Below are positions 28,952 through 38,904 of a stretch of DNA of 64,000 nucleotides, piece after piece; the first letter of the stretch is position 1, and each line of letters opens with the position of its first letter. The stretch is from Mortierella sp. BCC40632 (lineage: Eukaryota > Mortierellomycota > Mortierellomycetes > Mortierellales > Mortierellaceae). The stretch spans positions 46,667 to 110,666 of the forward strand of contig WAEK01000033.1 of NCBI GenBank assembly GCA_011634665.1. Reading direction: 5' to 3'. The notes under the pieces were generated by a model. It did no database searches. It saw nothing but the letters and a program-made list of their open reading frames with translations, and was not told the origin of the DNA. The translations under genes were made by a program, and so were the position numbers.

Positions 28952-29454
28952 GTCGACTCATCTTTTCCTGGGGGTTGTAGTTGCTCCCAAGGGTTCGACT
29001 GTTCGTCGAGTAAAAAGGTACGTGAGTTGGGTTTAATACGATGTGAATCAGTATTGATTATATCTACTGTAGGAGTTAGAATAAGAATAGCAGTTTATCT
29101 TAGTACGCAAGGACCAGATTAAGTGCACCTATGGTTTACCAGTTGTATAACATTATAATAAATGAATGCATGGCTGGAAAGCTATGTGCATAAATGATAA
29201 CTACTGAAAGCATATAAGTAGGAAACAGAGCTATGAATTATTCTTTTCCTTGCATTATTTAGATGTAAAGGAAATAAAATTAGCAATAGACTATTGCTTT
29301 GATAGGCTACCCAATTGCCTCTGACGAGGCGGGGAGTTAACTAATTCATCCTCTTTTAGAGGAAGTTATCTATGAGGTGTAAGAATAGTAATATTTTAAG
29401 CCATCTAAGTACTAAATATCAATTAATCTTGAAAATTATCTTATCAATAACACC

Positions 29455-29535
29455 AGAATGGTGGGGTGTTAGACTAACTTTTGTCTAACGTAATTATTAG
29501 AAGCTAATAGTATATAAGCCCTACTATTATTTTGG
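29455..29535 (-). other. 3' tail of GIY-YIG gene: two hairpins and ACACCCC end
   Basis: Minus strand after the stop: AATAGTAGGGCTTATATACTATT (stem TAGTA/TACTA), then GTTAGAC-AAAAGTTA-GTCTAAC, then ACCCCACC. The same tail, with small changes, is at 31240-31330. Confidence 0.75.
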
Positions 29536-29539
29536 TAAT

Positions 29540-30592
29540 TTATTTCTTGGACGAAGATAAAATCCATTCCCCTTGAAATATTTTACCACTTTTGACATAT
29601 TTCGAAATTGTCATTATATTACAAGAAAAATGTACCGCTGCTTCTGAATAAGATGCAAATTTATGAGAAAGAACCGTCGGAGAAGAAATTGAATAAACAA
29701 GTACCTCTTTAGACATAGATTTTGAAATTTTTGTTTTATGTTCCTCTGTTTTAGGAACTCCTTTACGAGCTTCACTCATTTTTTTAATAGCCTCAGCCGA
29801 ATGAGTTTTACCAAACATAGGATGATTCTCACCTACTTTTCCAAATAAAGGATGATTTTCTCCTGATTTGGCTTCACTCATTTTTGCTTTAGCCTCAGGT
29901 GTATGTATCTTACCGTAAAAATGATTATTTTTACCAGATACTTTAGCTAATGTCTCAAATGAATGAGTCTTACCAAAGAAAGGATGATTTTCACCAGACA
30001 TAGCTTCACTAATTAAAGCTTTAGCTTCTTCTGAATGAATAAAACCTAGCGAAGAACCAGCAACTTTAAGAATATTGTAAGTATTTGGTTCAGCTCCCTT
30101 AAAGATTAGATCTAAATAATTCTGCTCACGTTCTAGAATCAATTTACGTGCTTCTTCTAATGATAAATTAGAGATATCAATAAATTCCAAGATAGATAAA
30201 GAAAATGCAGAATGACCGTGATTAATTAAAGCTCTAGAAATATAATTATCCGTTTGTTTTAGTTGAAAAGGGGAATAATACGAAGTTAATCGATCAGATA
30301 AATCAAATGCTGAACCAATATAAATTCTACCAGTTTTTTTATGTTTCCACTGATAGATCCCAGTTTTACCTTTATTATCTGATAAAATCCGTGATTTGTC
30401 TATTTCCGCATTATTATATACTATTATAGGGATAAAAGAATAAATAATAATAGAATCAAAATAAACTGCATCAAAATAGATATTCATTAGAAAGAAAACT
30501 ATTAGGATGGTAGATAAAAAGGATCCTGCAAAAGTAACTTTAATTGTGGTATTAAAAGTTTTAGTATAAAGTGTAGAAAATAATTTTGCCAT
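29540..30592 (-). CDS. GIY-YIG homing endonuclease, intact (350 aa)
   Basis: N-terminal hydrophobic region (about 20-58), linker IVYNNAEIDKSRILSDNKGK, catalytic domain (GIY 78-80, YIG 91-93, LILEREQNYLD, AGSSLGFIHSEE), five NUMOD3-type units (GENHPFFGKTHS, KNNHFYGKIHTPEAK, GENHPLFGKVGENHPMFGKT), and a tail IFQGEWILSSSK. All visible key residues are present. The first residues MAKLF and upstream sequence resemble those at 60080-60341 in front of another GIY-YIG gene. The last about 130 codons are nearly the same as those of 31335-31910. Confidence 0.9.
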   Translation of the reverse strand: MAKLFSTLYTKTFNTTIKVTFAGSFLSTILIVFFLMNIYFDAVYFDSIIIYSFIPIIVYNNAEIDKSRILSDNKGKTGIYQWKHKKTGRIYIGSAFDLSDRLTSYYSPFQLKQTDNYISRALINHGHSAFSLSILEFIDISNLSLEEARKLILEREQNYLDLIFKGAEPNTYNILKVAGSSLGFIHSEEAKALISEAMSGENHPFFGKTHSFETLAKVSGKNNHFYGKIHTPEAKAKMSEAKSGENHPLFGKVGENHPMFGKTHSAEAIKKMSEARKGVPKTEEHKTKISKSMSKEVLVYSISSPTVLSHKFASYSEAAVHFSCNIMTISKYVKSGKIFQGEWILSSSKK

Positions 30593-31033
30593 TTTTGTTA
30601 GAATATATCATCTGACTGGTTACAGGTAATATAATTGTATTTAAATTTAGGTTAGTAAAAATCTAAAAGTAAGGTAAGGGTGCTAGCCGCCTTTAACATC
30701 TTAGAGTAGATTACCTCATATAAGTTACATCTCCTTCTTCTTAGTATCGTTAAGAAATGATAAGCATAAAAAAAATAAACTATACTAGTAAGCGGAGTTC
30801 GATACAAAATACTCCAGAAAAATAATTTTATTCCGTATCCATACTCTCTTTTCTAGTGAACTTCCTCCCGAGTGTCAGTTACCGTTGGTCCCAATTTCCC
30901 CCACACGTTATAACGTGTGGATCTGGTTAGTAGCTCGCCTTAGTTCTCTGCAGAAGCGCATTTCAGCATTCACTATACTCCAATTTTTTTACCAAGAATA
31001 ATCTTATTTTGTCCTAAAGCTAATAAGATAAAA
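30593..31033. other. Leader region of the 350-aa GIY-YIG gene
   Basis: Minus-strand upstream sequence shares GGAGATGTAACT and AATGTTAA-GGCGGCTA segments with 60100-60160. A perfect 20-bp palindrome (CCACACGTTATAACGTGTGG) is at 30901-30920. No coding content seen. Confidence 0.5.
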
Positions 31034-31107
31034 ATGCCAAGGAAGAATCGAACTTCCATCTTAAAATATCAAAAAGATCCGCTGTTTTACCGATTAAACT
31101 ATTGACA
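31034..31107 (-). tRNA. tRNA-like, anticodon unresolved
   Basis: Minus strand. Acceptor TGTCAA/TTGGCA, D arm GTTTAATCGGTAAAAC, and a perfect T arm GGAAG-TTCGATT-CTTCC. The anticodon arm is abnormal (GGATCTTTTTGATATTTTAAGAT), with either a poor stem or an enlarged loop that contains GAT, so identity cannot be given. A sister copy is at 51743-51816. Confidence 0.5.
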
Positions 31108-31239
31108 AATTTATCTTTATATTAGTAATATTTTAACCCCAAACTACTTTATGCTAAATATAAATCTATTTATAACTTTTTAAAGGAGGGCAGTGGTAAA
31201 TTGGATATTTTTTAATCTTGAAAATTAATCTTATCAATA

Positions 31240-31330
31240 ACGCCGGATTGGCGTGGGGTGTTAGACAAAAGTCTAACGTAATAATTAGAAGCTAATAGTA
31301 TATAAACCCGGCTGCGCACTATTATTTTGG
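31240..31330 (-). other. GIY-YIG 3' tail with CCGGCTGCGC insertion
   Basis: As at 29455-29535, but the first hairpin loop carries the extra bases CCGGCTGCGC. The second hairpin is GTTAGAC-AAAA-GTCTAAC, followed by ACCCCACGCC. Confidence 0.75.
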
Positions 31331-31334
31331 TCAC

Positions 31335-31910
31335 TTATTTATTGGATGGAGATAAAATCCATTCCCCTTGAAATATTTTACCACTTTTGACATATTTCGA
31401 AATTGTCATTATATTACAAGAAAAATGTACCGCTGCTTCTGAATAAGATACAAATTCATGAGAAAGAATTGTAGGAGTAGAACTTGAATAAACAAATACT
31501 TTTTTAGTCATAGATTTTGAAATTTTTGTTTTATGTTCCTCTGTTTTAGGAACTCCTTTACGAGCTTCACTCATTTTTTTAATAGCCTCAGCCGAATGAG
31601 TTTTACCAAACATAGGATGATTCTCACCTATTTTTCCAAATAAAGGATGATTATTTCCTGTTTTAGCTTCACTCATTTTGACTTTAGCCTCAAGAGAATG
31701 AGTTTTACCAAAAAATGGATTATTCTCACCTATTTTGGCTTCACTAATTAAAGCTTTAGTTTCTGCTGTAATAGATTTACCAAACATTGGGTGATTTTCA
31801 CCCATTTTTGCTTCACTCATTAAAGCTTTAGTCTCATCAGAATGAAATGATCCTAAACGAGATCCTGCAATAGGATTTATATTATATTTGTATTTTAAGT
31901 TTGAACTCAT
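31335..31910 (-). pseudogene. GIY-YIG C-terminal half, catalytic domain missing
   Basis: 191 codons: YKYNINPIAGSRLG, then NUMOD3-like units (GENHPMFGKSITAETK, GENNPFFGKTHSLEAK, GNNHPLFGKIGENHPMFGKT) and the tail IFQGEWILSPSNK. There is no GIY-YIG domain before it; sequence upstream of 31910 is unrelated. From about 31335 to 31700 it is nearly identical to 29545-29900, pointing to a recent duplication or gene conversion. It could encode a DNA-binding protein only. Confidence 0.8.
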
Positions 31911-32893
31911 AGAAAGCCTGTCATTAAATCATGTAGGTTTAGAACATAATAATCCTTAGTTGAAGTGTTAGTTAATTATTAATACTCACCTCTGGCTTTA
32001 CAGTTCGATCATATCTTTAATTAATGTATACTTATATCTTCTAAAGGCTTACCCCTCCTATTCACGACCTGTATATTTATTGCCTATTCTTATAATAGGG
32101 AGTCACTACTTAGCGACGTTCATGGGTTTTAATGAAACATTTCAGTTTCTTGAGGGAGACTAAAGGATAAAATATCAAGGAAGAGTCGAACTTCCATCTA
32201 ACCCATAACTGCCAGAAAGCTTTACGTTAAGTTATTATCTTAATAAATCTTATCTTTAACACCCGGATGGGTAAAACGAATTTATAAAAACTTAATTTTT
32301 TATAAAATGAAAGTTAATTCTTAATTAAGGAAAAATAATGTCCTACAGATGGAACAAAACCTCAGCTACCTGGGGGTCACTCCCCTCGGTGTAGCCCCCG
32401 AAGGAAGCTGCTTCATTTTATAAAAAGAACCTGCCCCTGGGCCGGTTCCCGCTCTCTAGTCTGCACGGGAGAACCTTAAATATATTTCACGGAAGGATAT
32501 TTTTCATCTTAAATTCATAACAAAATTCTAAAATATTCTTTAATTTATTCAAATAGCATAAATTAGTTATTCAAAGATAAAATACTAACCCATAGGGCAC
32601 CCGATTACCCAGTTAATAAAATACCCATAATTTGTTTAATTCGAATAAACAAGGAGAAGGCCCTCAGTGTCAGTAACGGGGGATAGACCGAATAAACTAT
32701 ATATTTAGAATATTGACTTAAGATTGTGTATTTTAGAATATTGAGTTAAGAGAAAAGGTAACAGTGGTCATATCCGTTAACTGATCTTACTAATAATAAA
32801 ATATTAGATTTTTTATCAATTTTAGTGCTCTTCATCTTAAAAATTTATTTTAATTTAAAGGTAACAGGGTATCCTAAAATTTAATATAATAAA
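31911..32893. other. Intergenic with tRNA-like remnant and GC cluster
   Basis: On the minus strand, 32167-32248 has a T arm GGAAG-TTCGACT-CTTCC and a D-arm-like AACTTAACGTAAAGC, similar to 57062-57137, but no proper anticodon arm. A GC hairpin region is at 32371-32405. A TCAGTGTCAGTAACGGGG segment at 32662-32681 repeats 3511. Confidence 0.45.
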
Positions 32894-32964
32894 GCGGTTA
32901 TAGGTTAATGGTAAACCAGTGCTCTTCCAAAGCGAAATTCCTTTTTCGATTAAAGGTAACCGCA
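32894..32964 (+). tRNA. trnG: tRNA-Gly(UCC)
   Basis: Acceptor GCGGTTA/TAACCGC with discriminator A, D arm GGTT/AACC, anticodon loop CTTCCAA (anticodon TCC), and T arm CCTTT-TTCGATT-AAAGG. Confidence 0.85.
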
Positions 32965-33802
32965 TAATTAGGTGTAAAACCCGGAAAGCTATACGAGCGG
33001 TATTCGTGACGTAAGCACTATTACGTTAACGGTATAACAGTGTCTTAGGAACTGTAGAATGGGGTATAGTTGAGATTATTGAAGATAACTTTACGGTTTT
33101 CAGATCGGTAAATCTATCAAGAAAGACACTTAGGGTTAATATAGTAGGGGGTGTTTAAAGTTTACTAGCAGGTTTATGGTTGTTACTGCTACACCAAACA
33201 ATAACAGGCTGAAATTCCACTTGATGTACTAGTTTACGTGAGAATCTTATTATTACTTGATTAATAGGGTTGAGTCGCCTAGATCTTTTATATGTTTGCC
33301 ATACATTAGATATTTTATTTATTCCAGACATTAATCATTTATTCATTTTTATCACGAGATTGTAAGACTGCAGATGCAGCTAGTTCTGCAAAGGTAGATC
33401 TATAAGATTTATTGGTCTTGATATGGAATGTGAACCAATTACAACATTCGTATAATTTTTTTTCATGATGATACCTTGAAACTTTCGCCTTTACTCTTTA
33501 CTTTTACTGTAGTGAAAAGGAGGTAATGATAAGACTATTAATTTAGAAAATTAACTTAATTTGCTATATTAAGCTGACCTAACCCGTGTCTAAATCTTAA
33601 TTTTTCAACTTCAGGGCTTATATGGGAATGTTAAATCATTAACAATCATTGTAAAAGAGTATTAATTAGTAATAATACTAACTAAGGAAGATTATTCTTT
33701 TAATAAAATTGGTTCGATTCTTCTCCCGCCCCAATTTAGAAAACTATTATCCTGGATAAAGGAATTTTGGCCCTATATTTCATGGCAGATTATTAATACT
33801 TT
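32965..33802. other. Intergenic
   Basis: No gene is recognised with confidence. 33009-33065 has a D-arm-like part and CTTAGGA (Leu anticodon-like) but no T arm. GGGGGTGTTTAAAG lies at 33148, and an isolated tRNA 3'-end-like piece (TTGGTTCGATTCTTCTCCCG) at 33711, repeated at 37278. Confidence 0.4.
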
Positions 33803-33874
33803 CGGGTTGGTCAGAATCGAACTAACTGTCTTCTAAACCCAATTTAGACGCCTCACCAGTTTTGGCTTCAACCC
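33803..33874 (-). tRNA. trnP: tRNA-Pro(UGG)
   Basis: Minus strand. Acceptor GGGTTG/CAACCC, D stem GCC/GGC, anticodon stem TCTAA/TTAGA around ATTGGGT (anticodon TGG), and T arm GTTAG-TTCGATT-CTGAC. Discriminator G. Confidence 0.85.
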
Positions 33875-34367
33875 GTTTTTAGTTTCTTAAATTTTAATAT
33901 TAATAAAAATTTTACCCGTATTTATTAATAAAACTTTACTCACTTATAATAATATTGTAATAAATATATTGACATATAATTAAAGATAAAGCTCGTCGGA
34001 CCTCGCTGGGGTACTCCTTTTCTTTTTGAAATGTTTATAAATATAAACTACGAGGTAGCCCCCTTTTTGAGATGCATTGTTTTATAAACAAAGCTAATTA
34101 AAAAATCGTTGGGCCCCATAAAGATTATAAGTTTACTATGCTTATTCATTAATTTATTTATGGATTTAATAAAAAACTTTTTTCCTTCTAAGAATAATTT
34201 TAATAAGGTCTTTAGATTGGTTTAATAAAAGTTTCTAAATCCCCTGAATTTTAAAGCTTTCCCGTCCTAGGAACACTCCCTCGGGAGCTCGGAGGAGTTT
34301 TAATTTATTAAGTTTTTAAAGAACTTATTTTAATTTCATAACCAATAAGTTAAAATTATTTATTAAT

Positions 34368-34449
34368 CGGAAGAAGAGGGATTCGAACCCACAAAGAGGA
34401 ATCTCTAAGGATTTAGCAAATACTTCGTCTTGCCTATGACAACTCTTCC
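34368..34449 (-). tRNA. trnS: tRNA-Ser(GCU)
   Basis: Minus strand. Acceptor GGAAGAG/TTCTTCC, D stem GTC/GAC, anticodon loop TTGCTAA (anticodon GCT), a long variable arm (AGAG/CTCT) typical of tRNA-Ser, and T arm GTGGG-TTCGAAT-CCCTC with one mismatch. A diverged copy is at 37062-37139. Confidence 0.8.
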
Positions 34450-34586
34450 TTTTATGTATGAAAAAACTATTTAACGGGGGCCCAACGGGGTGTTCATTAA
34501 GGAGAATAAAAATAAATTAAAGCTAACAGATATACTTGATTACACCCTATCTGCAATAACATAAAATTTTATTATTTATTTAAATT

Positions 34587-34632
34587 AGCTCCCTCCGGGC
34601 GCTCCGCCCGGGGGGTGCCCCCCTGGGGAGCT
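34587..34632. repeat. GC-rich palindromic insertion, AGCT-flanked, copy 3
   Basis: Same element as at 823, here in non-coding DNA between TTAAATT and TTAAATT, with AGCT at both ends. Confidence 0.85.
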
Positions 34633-34829
34633 TTAAATTGTATTAATTTTATTTTCCCTTCCTTTGTTTTATTTATCCTTTTATAGTATCAAAATTTCTT
34701 ATTACCTATTATATAGATAATTCTTAGAATATAAGAGGGAGGTTTCAAAAGAATTATTAGTTTTAATGTTATAAATTTATAGTATATTACTCCCTACTAT
34801 TATTTCTGAGTTATTAGTGAGTATAATCA

Positions 34830-35723
34830 CTACTTCTCAGATGAAGATAAGATCCATTGCTTTTTATATAATTTGTTTTTGTCTATATAATAAGAAATTA
34901 ATTGTGTGCTACAATCAAAGAATTTAGCTGCTTCTTTACAAGAATTAAAAGATTTATGAAGAATAAAACCCTTAGTGTCAGAATCTAAAGTGTAAAGAAA
35001 TACTTTCTTATTGTTTACTAAAGACATTTTTACGAGAGTCTCGGCTGAATGAGATTTACCTAGCATCCCCTTAGGATGATTGTCCCCAGACAGAGCTTCA
35101 CTTATTAAAGTTTTAGTTTTTTCAGAAAGAGTTTTACCTTTATGGGCTTCACTCATTAAAGCTTTAGTCTCCTCAGAATGAGTTTTACCAAGCATAGGTC
35201 GAGGATGATTGTCACCTCTTCTACCGAACATCGAATTCTTCTCACCAGTCTTAGCTTCTCTTATTTTAGCTAGAGATTCTTCAGTATGTCTATAACCTAG
35301 CGAAGAACCTGCAGTAGAAAGTATATTGTACTCAGACTGTAATGAATTAATATAAAACTGCTCTCGAACTTGCAGTTTTTCAGCCTCGCAATACTCAAAA
35401 ACTATAAATATAAAATCCGGTAGAGTATATTTTTTAATAGCCCTTTGGAGTAAAATATTAGATCTAGCACCTTTGATATGCTCACTAAATCGACTAGATA
35501 ATTTAATTGAAGAACCAATATATAGTTTACCTGTTGTTTTACAAACAAATCCGTAGATACCAGATTTTCCAAATAATTCTTGTTTTATAATTAAATATAT
35601 TTCCGTTATATGTAAAGAACCAATAAAGATTTCAATATTTTTAAATGGAAGAAATCGAGCATTAATAATTGTAAATAAGTTTGTCATTGTATTTTTATTA
35701 TAACTTAAGGATTTATGATTCAC
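34830..35723 (-). CDS. GIY-YIG homing endonuclease, intact (297 aa)
   Basis: A separate subgroup: N-terminal NTMTNLFTIINARFLPF, then LFGKSGIYGFVCKTTGKLYI and GSSIKLSSRFSEHIKG, with VREQFYINSLQSEYNILSTA. NUMOD3-type units (GEKNSMFGRRGDNHPRPMLG, GDNHPKGMLGKSHS) and a tail KLYKKQWILSSS follow. Catalytic GIY, YIG, Arg, Glu and Asn are visible. It is close to the gene at 53009 (SGIYGFFCKTTRKLYIGSS). On the minus strand, an AATAGTAGGGAGTAATATACTA hairpin lies after the stop (34770-34803), like the other tails. Confidence 0.9.
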   Translation of the reverse strand: MNHKSLSYNKNTMTNLFTIINARFLPFKNIEIFIGSLHITEIYLIIKQELFGKSGIYGFVCKTTGKLYIGSSIKLSSRFSEHIKGARSNILLQRAIKKYTLPDFIFIVFEYCEAEKLQVREQFYINSLQSEYNILSTAGSSLGYRHTEESLAKIREAKTGEKNSMFGRRGDNHPRPMLGKTHSEETKALMSEAHKGKTLSEKTKTLISEALSGDNHPKGMLGKSHSAETLVKMSLVNNKKVFLYTLDSDTKGFILHKSFNSCKEAAKFFDCSTQLISYYIDKNKLYKKQWILSSSEK

Positions 35724-37061
35724 TAGAGTAATCTTGTAATCGATTTACCCAGAATAGCATGCTTATCTTTCCAGCCTCCAGTCTATTGATCGCCTGTTAC
35801 TATCAATAGGATGAAAGAGGAGCCCTCGCCGCCTAGGAGCCTCACTGGGTTTCTATCTGGATAATAAGTCAACTTAACTAGTATTCCCACCTAATATATT
35901 CATGACTTTTAATCAATCCGGAAGGCTAATTGCCTACTAATTCAAGGGCTTTTTTCGTAACACTGTTTTAATACAGAAAAAAAAAGGATCGATAATTTTC
36001 AAATTATGATTACCATTATAGACAGGTTCTCATTAACCATTGGTTTCCGTCCAATTTTAATCTAGGATTCATATTTTGAGGGGGATATCTTTTGTATCAT
36101 ATTGCTATAAAACAAATTTCTGGTCCCAAATGCAGATAAAACTTAAAATCAGATTAAACCAGAAATTCCGGATACAAGAGTAAAAATCACACGCAGTATC
36201 AAAGCAGTGTGTATTAAAGAGGTTTTTATTTTCTCTACCATGGCTGGCCCACTCCCGATGGGCGCCAATCTAATTTTTTACTAATAAAAAAATCGTGGGG
36301 CCGGTGTTTATGCTTTAAAAGAAATATTTCTCGCTTCTCATAAATTAAAATTAAATTATCCATGAATCAGTTTGATCAGTAAAAAATTTAATAGTGATCC
36401 CGGGGGTATAATTAATATAATGGTTAATTTTGGTTGACAGACGTTTGATATCTTATTCCTGTGGGATAAGTTAAGTTAATAAAAAAAAATAAAAAAACTT
36501 ACTAAAAAACTGGCTAACTAGAATGAATCACCTATAACTAAAATGAATTGCATATAACCCTGATACTGGTTATCAAACTATGAGCTTACGTTAAACTTTG
36601 TAAGTAGAAGAATCGAACTTCAAGTTATTATCAAAGATTTTTATAAAGAATGCCCTTTGATAGATTTGCAATACCACATAAAATAAAGTTAATTAAGCCT
36701 AAAAAAAGATTATATGAATCATAGATATGAAATTAAATGTGACTATTAAGATTTTTATCTATCCTATTTCTTTACAAAAAAAATTACTTTATTTTATGAC
36801 AACTAATAAGGACTTTTTTAGTACTTTTTTCACTAATGAAAAGAACAAATAACAATTGAACTTCAAAAATAAAATTAAGAGATTTGTCAAAAGAAAGCTA
36901 GAAAGAATTAGATCTTATACTATTTAACATGGGGGGCCCCAATCTATCTGTCTAGGCCTCCTCGATGAGAAAGATTTGTCACTCAACTATCTTCCTATCT
37001 CTTGATAGTGGTTTAAGCACGTTTTTTAAGATAATATAAAATATATTGCGGAGCATCAATA
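35724..37061. other. Long intergenic region, unassigned
   Basis: No coding region is recognised. 36600-36680 on the minus strand has a T-arm-like GAAG-TTCGATT-CTTC and an 8-bp stem TATCAAAG/CTTTGATA, suggesting a degraded tRNA. Small GC hairpins occur near 35825 and 36250. Confidence 0.4.
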
Positions 37062-37139
37062 TGGAAGAAGATAGATTCTAGTTCACAAAGAGGTTTTCTT
37101 TTAGTGTTTTCAAATTGTCTTGCCTATGACGACTCTTCC
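37062..37139 (-). pseudogene. Diverged tRNA-Ser copy
   Basis: Minus strand GGAAGAGTCGTCATAGGCAA matches the tRNA-Ser at 34368-34449, and so do CCTCTTTGTG and the 3' acceptor TTCTTCC. The anticodon arm (AATTTGAAAACACTA) no longer pairs and the T arm is altered, so it is probably non-functional. Confidence 0.65.
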
Positions 37140-37475
37140 TATATATATTATTATAATATTATATTATTATATTATTATATATGTTATAAAAATAAATATT
37201 TAAAATTAACCTAAATTGTTAATTAAAATTGTCGGGCTTTTTTCTAATAAAATCCCGTTGGGCCCCCATTTAAGATTTTTAAATTGGTTCGATTCTTCTC
37301 CCGCCCCTGACAATAAAATTAAACTTCTCTATAAACCAATCTTTTAATGAATTAAATCCCGTTAGACCCCGAAACGTGTTTATTTTTAATCTAATTTATT
37401 ATATCTTATTTATTTGACTAAATCAAAAAAAAGTACATGATAATAAATCGATTAATTTTAGATTTTATAAATTTT

Positions 37476-37549
37476 CTGGGTTCGGTAGATTCGAACTACC
37501 AATCTCTTAAATCAAAATTAAGTGTCCTACCTGTTTAGACTAGAACCCA
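37476..37549 (-). tRNA. trnQ: tRNA-Gln(UUG)
   Basis: Minus strand. Acceptor TGGGTTC/GAACCCA, D stem GTC/GAC, anticodon stem CTTAA/TTAAG around TTTTGAT (anticodon TTG), and T arm GGTAG-TTCGAAT-CTACC. All stems are perfect. Confidence 0.88.
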
Positions 37550-37764
37550 TTTATTATGTAAATTAATTTGGATAAGGTTTTATTCATCAATATTATTCAC
37601 TCTATCTGGGAGGTCGCCGGGCAAAGAGTAATGTCCGGATACATAAAATTAATAAGAGCCCCCTCGGGGACGCGGCCCAACGAGGTACAATAATATTTAT
37701 AATAAAATGACAACTTTAAATAATACTGTTTACATTAATTGTTCGAATCCGCTTCTCGAAACAA

Positions 37765-37876
37765 ATTGTTATAGTTTTTTTCTCATATTTAGCTAGAGCT
37801 TTAAGTTTAGGGTTACGATTAACTGCTAATATGATTGAGAGTTTTGCTTTAATTTTTCTAATATTTTTACTCCCCT
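37765..37876 (+). pseudogene. atp6: atp6 fragment
   Basis: Translates as VIVFFSYLARALSLGLRLTA then NMIESFALIFLIFLLP. The segment ARALSLGLRLTANM is the signature of ATP synthase subunit a around the essential arginine. Only the stretch near the conserved helix is present, and it then runs into a GIY-YIG fragment through a small GC hairpin (CTCCCCTGAGG...TTTGGGAG). The functional atp6 must lie outside the window. Confidence 0.75.
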
Positions 37877-38050
37877 GAGGCGAGCGCCTTTGGGAGCAAT
37901 AGACCTATCTAAACGATTATCTCAATATTATTCTACTTCAGAATTAAAACGTGTAGATAATTATATCTCTAGAGCTCCCCAGGGGGGGGGGCACCCCCCC
38001 GGGCGGAGCGCCCGGAAGGAGCTCTTCTTAATCATACTCATTCAGCAATT
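37877..38050 (+). pseudogene. GIY-YIG fragment with GC insertion
   Basis: GAIDLSKRLSQYYSTSELKR, VDNYISRA, [GC palindrome 37973-38023], LLNHTHSAI: the middle of the catalytic domain only. It is joined on the left to atp6 and on the right to a piece of plasmid rpo. Confidence 0.75.
37973..38023. repeat. GC-rich palindromic insertion, AGCT-flanked, copy 4
   Basis: Same element, in the orientation of the 5057 copy, within GIY-YIG codons for ISRA|LLNH, the equivalent site to copy 1 (YKA|LLKDGH). Confidence 0.85.
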
Positions 38051-38096
38051 TTTACTTTTTTAAAATTACTAATTAATTGATCTTTAATACCCATAA
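38044..38096 (-). pseudogene. 53-bp fragment of plasmid rpo
   Basis: TTTTTACTTTTTTAAAATTA and its flanks match the plus-strand sequence of rpo at about 17961-18013 essentially exactly. The join to GIY-YIG lies in the shared word TCAGCAATTTTT. Confidence 0.8.
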
Positions 38097-38159
38097 ACCG
38101 AGAAAAACTTCAATTTATAAATATTGTCTGAGTCAGTATATGTAGTCTCCCAATTGTTG

Positions 38160-38510
38160 GGTATTAACATACGAACTAGTCGTACGGAATAGTTCCCTAT
38201 GCTATTCCTCATAATCTGAGTTAACTTTTTTGGTACAAAATTTTATCTAGGCCCGAAAATATCCGAAGTAGATAAGATCCACTGTTCTTTAAATACTAAA
38301 CCATTTTTACAATATTTTAAAATAGTATTATGAGAAACTCCCTCCGGGGGTTTCCGCCCCGAAAGGGCAGAAACTTTAAAAACTTCACCAGCTCCCTCCG
38401 GGCGCTCCGCCCGGGGGGTGCCCCCCCCTGGGGAGCTTTATTAGCAGAAGGAAAACTATTAATTAATGTTTTACCATCACTCGAATATACGTAAATTGCA
38501 GTACCCGATA
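38160..38510 (-). pseudogene. GIY-YIG C-terminal fragment with two GC insertions and tail
   Basis: Minus strand: GTAIYVYSSDGKTLINSFPS, ANKA, [GC element 38390-38437], GEVFKV, a second GC insertion (about 38340-38372), HNTILKYCKNGLVFKEQWIL. The tail after the stop (38160-38240) matches the tail of the 334-aa gene. The GC element is at the same codon position as in that gene. Confidence 0.75.
38390..38437. repeat. GC-rich palindromic insertion, AGCT-flanked, copy 5
   Basis: Same element, in a GIY-YIG tail. Confidence 0.85.
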
Positions 38511-38600
38511 TTGAGCTACGTCTCTATTAGATTTAATAGATATATTACCAATACCCTTAAAAAATTCTTGAATTTTGTATAAAATTTCAACATCTTGTTC

Positions 38601-38681
38601 TATGGATAGTGAGACTTGAACTCACATGATAAAAATCAAATTATCCTAAATAACTCGCGTATACCTTTCCGCCACATCCAT
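38601..38681 (-). tRNA. trnL: tRNA-Leu(UAG)
   Basis: Minus strand. Acceptor ATGGATG/TATCCAT with discriminator A, D stem GCG/CGC, anticodon stem AGTTA/TAATT around TTTAGGA (anticodon TAG), variable arm TGAT/ATCA, and T arm GTGAG-TTCAAGT-CTCAC. Confidence 0.85.
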
Positions 38682-38904
38682 TTTTTATAATAAAATCGAA
38701 AAAGATTTATATGCTAATATAGTAAAATTAAATTATAAAGTAAATTATTTAATTAATATAGGTATTCAATAAATATCTCTTATAAAAAAATGTTCATTGA
38801 TAATTAGTATACCACTGCCAAGTCTAAATTAAGAAGAACCCGAGAGATCTACCAAAGCTGCAAGCCTTGCCGCGGGTTTTAATTTTTGCGACTTGGTCCT
38901 GTGG

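Larger units (their letters stand above)
25000..29350 (+). rRNA. rnl: Large-subunit ribosomal RNA (exons at about 25000-27771 and 28952-29350)
   Basis: Conserved LSU segments in order: GGTGAGCGAAAACAGATAAG (about 25232), GAATAGTACCGTGAGGGAAA (25560), TAATAGCTGGTATTCTGCGAA (about 25958), CTAAGGTCCCTAAAT (26216), GACAGTCCTAAGGTAGCGAA (27071), GATGCGGTTTACCTACAGCT and GACACGAAGACCCTATGAAG (27180-27225), ACTCTAGGGATAACAGGCTA (27706), GTGGTCCGGCACCTCGAT, then after the intron CTGGGGGTTGTAGTTGCTCC (about 28967), GTACGTGAGTTGGGTTTA (29020) and TTAGTACGCAAGGACC (29100). The 5' end is estimated from the helix that includes GAGGATGACTAGCC, and the 3' end from GAGTTAACTAATTCAT; both are uncertain by tens of bases. 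Confidence 0.93.

Noticed and set aside
33009..33065. tRNA-Leu-like (GTTAACGGTATAAC, CTTAGGA)
   Set aside because: No T arm follows and the anticodon stem has mismatches; a clear tRNA-Leu(UAG) is at 38601.
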